Source: Chroogloeocystis siderophila 5.2 s.c.1
Lineage (GTDB): Bacteria > Cyanobacteriota > Cyanobacteriia > Cyanobacteriales > Chroococcidiopsidaceae
DNA length: 64,000 nt
Reading direction: 5' to 3'
NCBI RefSeq assembly: GCF_001904655.1
Contig: NZ_MRCC01000008.1
Location: 1 to 64,000, forward strand
Shown here: positions 58,489 to 64,000 of the stretch, piece by piece
How positions within the stretch are numbered: position 1 is the stretch's first letter
Layout: every line of letters starts with the position of its first letter
Translations under genes and position numbers: made by a program
The notes under the pieces: generated by a model
The model's database searches: none
The model's input: only the letters and a program-made list of their open reading frames with translations
Told to the model about the DNA's origin: nothing

Positions 58489-58503
58489 TGATAATCATTA
58501 TTT
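58489..58503 (-). promoter_or_regulatory. Zur-type operator upstream of the hemB fragment
   Basis: TGATAATCATTATTT matches the TGATAAT-N-ATTATCA consensus of cyanobacterial Zur boxes in 13 of 15 positions. Fur boxes look similar, so zinc rather than iron control is inferred from the hemB paralogue behind it. Confidence 0.65.
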
Positions 58504-58564
58504 TACAAAAAGGTTCATAGCATGAATGCGATCGCTAGATAGCGCCGACTTCAGTCGGAGAACC

Positions 58565-59131
58565 CTAAACCCGACGCAACAAAATAAAATGACGCCGAGG
58601 GCGGTAAATAATACCTTCTTCCTCAAACCGTGCTAGCATTCGCGTTACCGTGACTCGCGTTGTGCCAATCACTTCAGCAATTTCTTGGTGCGTCAGCCGT
58701 AAATCGATTAACTGTCCTTGGTCAACGCTACGCCCAAACTTGCTAGCCAACCAAGATAGAAGTTGCAGTAAACGATTGGGTATTCGTTCGTGGCGGACGA
58801 TGCAGAGTAACTCTTCCGCTTGCTGTACGTTTCGTAAAATATTATCGATGATCTGACACCACTGTAAAGCGGGAACATAAGTCACCTCGACACTGGTTAA
58901 GCACTCAATTTGATAAGGTTGAATGCGAGATAAAGGTTGACCTATGACATCCCCAGCACCCCAATAACCAAGCGTTACTGTTGTACCTTCTTCACTCCAA
59001 GTTAAGCTACGTACAGCCCCGCGTTCAATACGTAGTAGGACATTTGGTTGCAATGGAATTTTGTCGCCACGACTGAAGGTAAACTGACTCCAATTAGCCG
59101 GCGACGTTGGGGTGTGAGTTACAAAAGCCAT
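58565..59131 (-). CDS. Crp/Fnr-family transcriptional regulator
   Basis: The 188-residue regulator has a shortened N-terminal cNMP-like beta barrel (FSRGDKIPLQPNVLLRIERG, TTVTLGYWGAGDVIGQP), a dimer helix (ILRNVQQAEELLCIVRHERI) and a C-terminal winged helix (DLRLTHQEIAEVIGTTRVTVTRMLARFEEEG). It resembles NtcA-like and other cyanobacterial Crp-type factors but is shorter than NtcA and starts at the barrel. The effector is unknown. It lies between the hemB fragment and the zinc-type cluster, on the same strand. Confidence 0.88.
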   Translation of the reverse strand: MAFVTHTPTSPANWSQFTFSRGDKIPLQPNVLLRIERGAVRSLTWSEEGTTVTLGYWGAGDVIGQPLSRIQPYQIECLTSVEVTYVPALQWCQIIDNILRNVQQAEELLCIVRHERIPNRLLQLLSWLASKFGRSVDQGQLIDLRLTHQEIAEVIGTTRVTVTRMLARFEEEGIIYRPRRHFILLRRV

Positions 59132-59346
59132 AGCATTTGGATTTAAAAAGTGAGGAGTGTGGATATTGCTTGGAATTGAGTATAGATTCGTTGAGTCGAA
59201 AAAGCAAGGTAAATGAAAAAAATTCTCAATTAAGTCTGATTTTTATACATAAGGCAAAAAATAGTTCTAGGAACATACGACCAATGGAAGATGACAGAAA
59301 TATTAAAGGAACCTTTTGTACAGGGGAATATTACTATCAGCGCCTG

Positions 59347-60063
59347 TTAGTAACTTTTTTTCACTGTGTAATTAACAGTTTTAAACTGTACGCGATTAAC
59401 CTCAGGATCAAACAAAGTATAAATAGCAATTTCTGGCAATTTGCCAACACTACCTACCCCAATAACTTGGCGTGGCTGTGTGGTGATCGCGCAGGGTGGT
59501 TCTTGCGCATCCAACGTTGCGACACTTGCTGTAATTGAACCAAATTGCACCTGATATTGAAACGCCAACCCTGATCGCCCGCAGAATAACGTTTGGGCTT
59601 CTCCGCGTAGAAGGCGATCAAGCATTTGCGGCGCAGGTGTTTCGGGAGTTAATTCATCATCAACACCTAAAGTACTACCGTGAATTAATAAGCAATCCAA
59701 ATCGTGAAAACCAAAATCAAGCTTGCGTAGCCATTCTACGGTTTGACGCGAAACAGATTTCCACAAAACTTCGATAATTTCAGCGCCATACTTATGCATT
59801 AACTCACTCGCATCTCCAGTCGCACCCACACCATGTAAAATCAAACACTGTTCTTCCCACCATCCTTTGCATACTTGCGGCGGTAGTTCTCCTTGACGAG
59901 GATTTTGAACTCGCTGTACTAATTTTTCGCAGTCTGCGTGTGGTCCGACTAAATCCCCCAAAATATAAATTTCTTCTACATCCCTTTGTCGAATATCTCC
60001 AAGCACAGCTTCATAAGCTGCAAGATTACCTTCAACACCACTTAAAATTGCCCAGTAACCCAT
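59347..60063 (-). CDS. Metallophosphoesterase-fold protein lacking catalytic motifs
   Basis: The 238-residue protein (ATG 60063) aligns with calcineurin-like phosphoesterases, but the metal motifs are altered. SDxHGN is SGVEGN, and the final GHTH is FCGRSGLAF. GNHD is not seen; the equivalent region reads LHGVGATGD. ILGDLVGPHADCEKLV and LLIHGSTLGVDDEL keep the GD and H-G parts. It is therefore a probable pseudoenzyme or a protein with another ligand set. It follows the related gene by 31 bases that contain a GGTAATT-type repeat. The longer TTG start lies inside that repeat. Confidence 0.75.
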   Translation of the reverse strand: MGYWAILSGVEGNLAAYEAVLGDIRQRDVEEIYILGDLVGPHADCEKLVQRVQNPRQGELPPQVCKGWWEEQCLILHGVGATGDASELMHKYGAEIIEVLWKSVSRQTVEWLRKLDFGFHDLDCLLIHGSTLGVDDELTPETPAPQMLDRLLRGEAQTLFCGRSGLAFQYQVQFGSITASVATLDAQEPPCAITTQPRQVIGVGSVGKLPEIAIYTLFDPEVNRVQFKTVNYTVKKSY

Positions 60064-60094
60064 AATTTCAATTAAACCAATTACCAATTACCCG

Positions 60095-60910
60095 TTACCT
60101 AACGCACACATGCGTGGGATCTTCCGCTTTTTCTGCATATTCCAATCCTCTTGCTAAACGCCACGCAAAAATAGGCGGTAAACCTTTTTCGACGATCGCA
60201 GCACAAGTTTTTTGGTAATCGTAAGCAACTTCGCGTAGCGCTACCTGCTGCGTCTCAGTATCGTAAAGAACATAAGTCGCGTTTGGGCGTCCGTGACGCG
60301 GTTCGCCGACTGAACCGACATTCACAATTTGCTTGAAAGGCGCTGTAAAATTTAACTGTTGTTCTGAATCAACGCTAGGACCGGTAATCCGAATTTGCAA
60401 TTGTCCATTATCGAGCGATCGCACGTAAGGTACGTGAGTGTGTCCGCAGAATAGCACATCCGCCCCTGTCGAAAGTACTCGTTCCATTGCTACAAAAGCA
60501 TCCATTTCAGGTAACAGATACTCATGCGCGCTGTAAGGGCTACCATGAACGAAGCATAAATTACCTTCGTGCAAACTATGCGGTAATTGCGCTAAAAATT
60601 CGCGTGTTTCAGGCGTCACTTCTTGATTTGTCCACGCATGGGCAGCCATGCCGCGTTTTTCGGCTAATAATGAAGGATAACTACAGTCACACGCATTGAG
60701 TCCTTCAACAACATCTTCATCCCAGCAACCTGCACACGTCGGAATATTTAACGTGCGGATGCGTTCTACGACTTCGTTAGGATAAGGACCATAACCAACG
60801 AGATCGCCAACACAATAGATTTTATCAGCTTTCTGTTGGGCAATATCCGCTAAAACTGCATTTAATGCAGGTAAATTTCCATGAATGCACGACATAACGG
60901 CTAATTTCAT
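60095..60910 (-). CDS. Metallophosphoesterase-fold protein with Cys/Trp-substituted metal motifs
   Basis: The 271-residue protein has the calcineurin-like fold. VGDLVGYGPYPNEVVE, CFVHGSPYSAHEY and LFCGHTHVPYVR are present and intact. The first motif, normally SDIHGN, is SCIHGN (Asp to Cys), and GNHD is replaced by AGCWDED. Further Cys occur in LNACDCSYP and at the end (THVCVR). The metal site is thus Cys-rich, which would favour zinc. It overlaps the COG0523-like gene by 4 bases (ATGA), so the two are co-translated. Phosphodiesterase activity is uncertain. Confidence 0.82.
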   Translation of the reverse strand: MKLAVMSCIHGNLPALNAVLADIAQQKADKIYCVGDLVGYGPYPNEVVERIRTLNIPTCAGCWDEDVVEGLNACDCSYPSLLAEKRGMAAHAWTNQEVTPETREFLAQLPHSLHEGNLCFVHGSPYSAHEYLLPEMDAFVAMERVLSTGADVLFCGHTHVPYVRSLDNGQLQIRITGPSVDSEQQLNFTAPFKQIVNVGSVGEPRHGRPNATYVLYDTETQQVALREVAYDYQKTCAAIVEKGLPPIFAWRLARGLEYAEKAEDPTHVCVR

Positions 60911-61656
60911 GTTATAGCCTCCTCAATTAGCATTTCTTTTACTTGTTGCTGGTAGTGGCGAATCGCAGCATCTGATAAACAGCAATCTTGAAAAGTTTGA
61001 GCGATCGCATTTTCATCTAATTGATTTCCCCACACTTCAATACCGCTGAGGCGCTGCGGTCTTCCCTCCAGCCAACGTGGTAAATTTAACTCATCAAATT
61101 GCGGTTTTCTCCCTGCAACAAAGTCACCATAAACCGATAACCCATCCGCAAGCTCAAAAATCCCCTTGGCGCGCGATACTGTACCGTAAGCGCCTTGAGT
61201 AAGTTCATCCCAAAAAACCTCTAAACTATCAGGATCGATGACATGACCCGTCGTATTCGCAACCCATAACGCAGTTGCATCCGTTGCTGTTGATGAACCT
61301 TCAACAATCTCATCTGCCCATTCTTCCCAATCAGCAGCTTGCCTTCTCGCAGGAACAATCGCTACGCGATGACAGTCTCGAGTATCGAGAATCGGCGCTA
61401 TTTGGGCTAAGTCTAAGTGGTATCCTAACTCCAAGTAAGCCGTAACACCTGAAGCAAGTAAATTCCACAATTGTGCTTGTTGGTCGTCAGCTAAAAATTG
61501 CACAGAAGGAAACTCCGCTGCTAAACGAGTTTGGTCAATTCCAACCCGCGTTGCTGGTGAAAAATACAAAGTGGGTTTTTGCGTAAATTGCTGGCGAATC
61601 CAATCGGTCTTTCCTACACCAGGAAGACCAGCCACCGCAGTGATTAATTGCTTCAC
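60907..61656 (-). CDS. COG0523-like (CobW-type) GTPase without CxCC motif
   Basis: The 249-residue P-loop protein starts with GTG and has Walker A VAGLPGVGKTDWIRQ. The C-terminal part (VSRAKGIFELADG, RWLEGRPQRLSGIEVWGNQLDENAI) matches CobW/COG0523 metallochaperones. The GCxCC metal motif of the family is not found, and the protein is about 100 residues shorter than usual. Such proteins supply zinc to enzymes under deprivation. A perfect Zur-type palindrome lies 5 bases upstream of the start. It is first in a three-gene run with the two phosphoesterase-fold proteins. Confidence 0.75.
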   Translation of the reverse strand: MKQLITAVAGLPGVGKTDWIRQQFTQKPTLYFSPATRVGIDQTRLAAEFPSVQFLADDQQAQLWNLLASGVTAYLELGYHLDLAQIAPILDTRDCHRVAIVPARRQAADWEEWADEIVEGSSTATDATALWVANTTGHVIDPDSLEVFWDELTQGAYGTVSRAKGIFELADGLSVYGDFVAGRKPQFDELNLPRWLEGRPQRLSGIEVWGNQLDENAIAQTFQDCCLSDAAIRHYQQQVKEMLIEEAIT

Positions 61657-61660
61657 AATA

Positions 61661-61675
61661 TGATAATGATTATCA
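61661..61675. promoter_or_regulatory. Perfect Zur-type palindrome between divergent genes
   Basis: TGATAAT-G-ATTATCA is a perfect 7-1-7 inverted repeat. It lies 5 bases from the GTG of the COG0523-like gene and 35 bases from the ATG of the flavoprotein gene, so one repressor could control both. Fur recognises similar sequences, but the gene content favours Zur. Confidence 0.75.
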
Positions 61676-61710
61676 TTGCATAAAAATTATGACACAAATC
61701 GACATCGAAT

Positions 61711-62934
61711 ATGGCGGCAACCTCACCACCTAATTACACAGATATTGCCATCATTGGCGCGGGACCTCATGCAATGACTGTCGTGACGCACTTATTGCAA
61801 AAACGCCAGCAGTTACGTCAGCGGTTATTAGTCTTCGATCCTAGTGGCACTTGGATGCAACAATGGCAAAATCAATTTAGCGCGTTTGAGATTCCACATT
61901 TGCGATCGCCTGCAGTGCATCATCCCGATCCGAATCCTTATGCTTTAAGACAATTTGCGCAATCGCGATCGCACGAACTTTACCCGCCTTACGATCTTCC
62001 AGGAACCTTATTATTTCAAGATTTTTGCCAAGAATTAATTCGTCGTTGGTCATTGCAACAACACATTGTCGCTGCTAAAGTGGTTCGCATTGAACCGATT
62101 AAACCAAACTTGCGATCGCGCTTTCGCCTCTGGTTAGACAACTTGGATCACTCAATTGTGGCACGACGCGTCATTCTCGCGACAGGTAGCGGTACGCCGC
62201 AAATTCCCGCTTGGGTGCAAAAAATCGCATCACCCTACCCGCAAGACAGACTTTGCCATTCGCGTCATGTCGATTTGCGTCATTTACAACTACACGGAGA
62301 AAATATACTCATTGTCGGCGGTGGATTAACCAGCGGACACCTAGCTTTAGGCGCGATCGCTCGTGGTGCTAAAGTCATACTGATGTCACGCCGCAATCTG
62401 CAAGAAAAACTCTTCGATGCCGATCCTGGTTGGCTAGGACCAAAATACCTCAAAAACTTTTGGGCAGAACCGGATTGGGAAACCCGCGCCGAAACGATTC
62501 AAAACGCCAGAAACGGCGGTTCTTTAACACCCGCGATTATGCTACAACTGCGCCGTGCCCAGCGCCGGCAAAATATCAAAATAATGGAGAAATGTCAAGT
62601 ATTATCTGCAACATGGCATAAGGCGTGGCAGATTATTTGTGACGATGGCAGTAAACACGAGTGCGATCGCATTTGGCTTGCCACAGGAACCAAAATCGAC
62701 ATCACCTCTGAACCTTTACTCACAGAAATCATCGAACATTATCCGATTTCCACCGCCAAAGGTTTACCAGTCCTCGATCCGCACTTACGCTGGGCGGGTT
62801 GCGAATTATTCATCACTGGTGGACTCGCCGCGCTCCAAATTGGACCTGTAGCCCGTAATTTATCCGGTGCTAGAATGGCAAGCGAAAGAATTATCCCCGC
62901 GCTGTGGAAACCTAGTCTTGCTTTTTCTTATTGA
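61711..62934 (+). CDS. FAD/NAD(P)-binding flavoprotein (monooxygenase-like)
   Basis: The 407-residue protein has two dinucleotide folds: IAIIGAGPHAMTVVTHLL (FAD) and ILIVGGGLTSGHLALGAIARGA (NAD(P)). A WMQQWQNQF segment and a C-terminal GGLAALQIGPVARNLSGARMA follow. The layout resembles lysine/ornithine N-hydroxylases and OSGIN-like flavoproteins; the substrate is unknown. It is divergent from the COG0523-like gene across the Zur-type palindrome, so metal-starvation control is likely. A hairpin with a T-run follows. Confidence 0.8.
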   Translation: MAATSPPNYTDIAIIGAGPHAMTVVTHLLQKRQQLRQRLLVFDPSGTWMQQWQNQFSAFEIPHLRSPAVHHPDPNPYALRQFAQSRSHELYPPYDLPGTLLFQDFCQELIRRWSLQQHIVAAKVVRIEPIKPNLRSRFRLWLDNLDHSIVARRVILATGSGTPQIPAWVQKIASPYPQDRLCHSRHVDLRHLQLHGENILIVGGGLTSGHLALGAIARGAKVILMSRRNLQEKLFDADPGWLGPKYLKNFWAEPDWETRAETIQNARNGGSLTPAIMLQLRRAQRRQNIKIMEKCQVLSATWHKAWQIICDDGSKHECDRIWLATGTKIDITSEPLLTEIIEHYPISTAKGLPVLDPHLRWAGCELFITGGLAALQIGPVARNLSGARMASERIIPALWKPSLAFSY

Positions 62935-63001
62935 AGCTTAGCGAATTTAGTTGCGGCTTTACAACCTAAGTCCACCTGCGTGGGCTAACTCTAATTTAAA
63001 C

Positions 63002-63022
63002 AAACCCATGAAAATGGGTTTT
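63002..63022 (+). terminator. Terminator after the flavoprotein gene, within a hairpin-rich repeat
   Basis: The stem AAACCCAT / ATGGGTTT (63002-63009 with 63014-63021) has a 4-base loop and a short T-run. Next to it lie GCGGTTT-CA-ACCGC-type inverted repeats (63036-63051) common in cyanobacterial intergenic DNA. Confidence 0.7.
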
Positions 63023-63170
63023 GTCTATGTTGTCGCGGTTTCAACCGCCAGACAATCTACATAAATTTCTTTCAAAATAAATTTGTATATTAATTTCATA
63101 AGTAGGATAACCACGTATACCATCAGAGGTGGATAATAATTATGCAGCCTACTCGCGAAATATTTGATTG

Positions 63171-63923
63171 ATGTTTACTCTTGAACCAGCCAAGTGTCCT
63201 CCGAGGGCAGAAATTGGACAAATGAGCCGCATCTTAGTTGTAGAGGACGAAGAGTTAATCCGCGAAATGCTAGTTCTCACGCTAGAGGCTGAAGGTTATA
63301 TGGTCGCAACTGCGGCTGATGGCAGAACAGCGTTATCTATGCTACCAACTTCCGAGGCAACTCAAGGCGAAGTACCTTATGACTTGCTGATTTTAGACTT
63401 AATGTTACCGCAAGTGAACGGTTTAGACGTCTGTCGCCTGCTCCGCCATCAAGGAAATCAAATCCCTATCCTCATTCTGAGTGCAAAAGGTAGCGAGACA
63501 GATCGCGTTTTAGGTTTAGAAGTAGGAGCCGACGACTATCTCACCAAACCTTTTAGTATGCGCGAACTTGTTGCTCGTTGTCGTGCTTTGTTGCGTCGCC
63601 AGCGCTTCAATAGCTTACCGCAATTACCGCTACTTCAGTTTAAAGATGTCACGCTTTACTCGCAAGAATGTCGCGTCACGGTACGCGGTGAAGAAGCAAG
63701 TCTTTCTCCTAAAGAATTTCGTTTACTCGAACTATTCATGACCTACCCCCGCCGCGTTTGGTCGCGCGAACAATTACTCGATCAAGTCTGGGGCGCAGAT
63801 TTTATTGGAGACAGCAAAACCGTCGATGTTCACATCCGTTGGCTACGCGAAAAATTAGAAAAAGATCCCAGCCATCCTGAATATATCATCACCGTACGCG
63901 GCTTCGGCTACCGCTTCGGGTAG
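63171..63923 (+). CDS. OmpR-family two-component response regulator
   Basis: The protein has a receiver domain (ILVVEDEELIREML, the phosphorylated Asp in LLILDLMLPQVNG, LILSAKGSETDRV with Ser in the Thr position, GADDYLTKPFSMREL with the conserved Lys). A winged-helix DNA-binding domain follows (LSPKEFRLLELFMTYPRRVWSREQLLDQVWG in parts, SKTVDVHIRWLREKLE, TVRGFGYRFG). The 250 residues run from ATG 63171; ATG 63222 (MSRILVVED) is a plausible shorter start. The partner kinase is not in the window. The stimulus is unknown. Confidence 0.93.
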   Translation: MFTLEPAKCPPRAEIGQMSRILVVEDEELIREMLVLTLEAEGYMVATAADGRTALSMLPTSEATQGEVPYDLLILDLMLPQVNGLDVCRLLRHQGNQIPILILSAKGSETDRVLGLEVGADDYLTKPFSMRELVARCRALLRRQRFNSLPQLPLLQFKDVTLYSQECRVTVRGEEASLSPKEFRLLELFMTYPRRVWSREQLLDQVWGADFIGDSKTVDVHIRWLREKLEKDPSHPEYIITVRGFGYRFG

Positions 63924-64000
63924 GAATAGTAACTTTTAGTAATAGCTTCTCAATCTGATCCCTTCCTAGCCAAAATAGATAAGCTAGTAGCTAATAGCTT

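Noticed and set aside
59137-59538. 133-codon plus-strand open frame overlapping the phosphoesterase-fold gene
   Set aside because: Its 3' half is antisense to a gene with clear family motifs, and it has no recognisable domain or good start signals.

Overview
The window is cyanobacterial chromosome. It carries chlB and chlH (chlorophyll synthesis), a DesA-type acyl-lipid desaturase, the division protein ZipN/Ftn2, the fbp-tal-zwf-opcA carbon operon, a probable PatD-family protein, and very many GCGATCGC (HIP1) octamers. Gene content and the heptameric repeats fit the Chroococcidiopsis/Nostoc side of the phylum, but that is inference and no species is named. Most of the window is ordinary core genome without clear operons. 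Accessory material sits at about 3.1-8.1 kb, 43.1-45.4 kb, 51.6-58.5 kb and 58.5-62.9 kb.

Layout. 0.1-2.6 kb: azlC (frameshifted)-azlD, then convergent chlB. 3.2-8.0 kb: a peptide-export locus with an unlisted 53-codon double-glycine precursor, a C39-peptidase ABC exporter, an HlyD-type adaptor, a CQPC thioredoxin-fold protein and a Mo-nitrogenase C-terminal-domain protein. 8.5-29.9 kb: housekeeping genes (rph, dcd, a ThyA-like fusion protein, amidase, peroxiredoxin-like protein, PRC-barrel/DUF2382 protein, SLH protein, aspS, glyS, nitrilase, cupredoxin, class II aldolase, tRNA-Lys, aldose epimerase, pdhA, zipN, AEC transporter). 30.0-35.5 kb: fbp-tal-zwf-opcA on the minus strand. 35.9-43.1 kb: cysC, a membrane protein, an LpxB-like protein and chlH. 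43.1-45.4 kb: a decaying islet with Uma2, a HicA remnant, a methyltransferase and a damaged MNT/HEPN pair. 45.5-51.6 kb: desA, a double-ATPase ABC protein, PatD-like and RelA/SpoT. 51.6-58.5 kb: an orphan HTH domain, two RTX-repeat proteins, a SurA-like isomerase, a dead glycosyltransferase, and a dead IS1 element that truncates a hemB paralogue. 58.5-62.9 kb: a Crp/Fnr regulator and a zinc-deprivation-type cluster (COG0523-like GTPase plus two metallophosphoesterase-fold proteins, divergent from a flavoprotein). 63.2 kb: an OmpR-family response regulator.

The two most interesting systems are these. (1) The peptide at 3166-3327 has a predicted 29-residue mature part with 14 aromatic residues, charge +4 and four Cys spaced x9-x4-x9. 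That is the in-register pattern of a two-disulfide beta-hairpin, and the peptide sits beside its probable maturase/exporter and a thioredoxin-fold protein. (2) The 59.3-61.7 kb cluster sits next to a perfect 7-1-7 Zur-type palindrome. In its metallophosphoesterase-fold proteins the usual metal ligands are replaced, by Cys/Trp in one and more widely in the other, and its COG0523-like GTPase shows no CxCC motif. A second Zur-type box heads a hemB paralogue cut after 46 codons by an IS1 element.

Three families of heptameric repeats are scattered through intergenic DNA. One has entered two reading frames (chlH and the LpxB-like gene) without breaking them.
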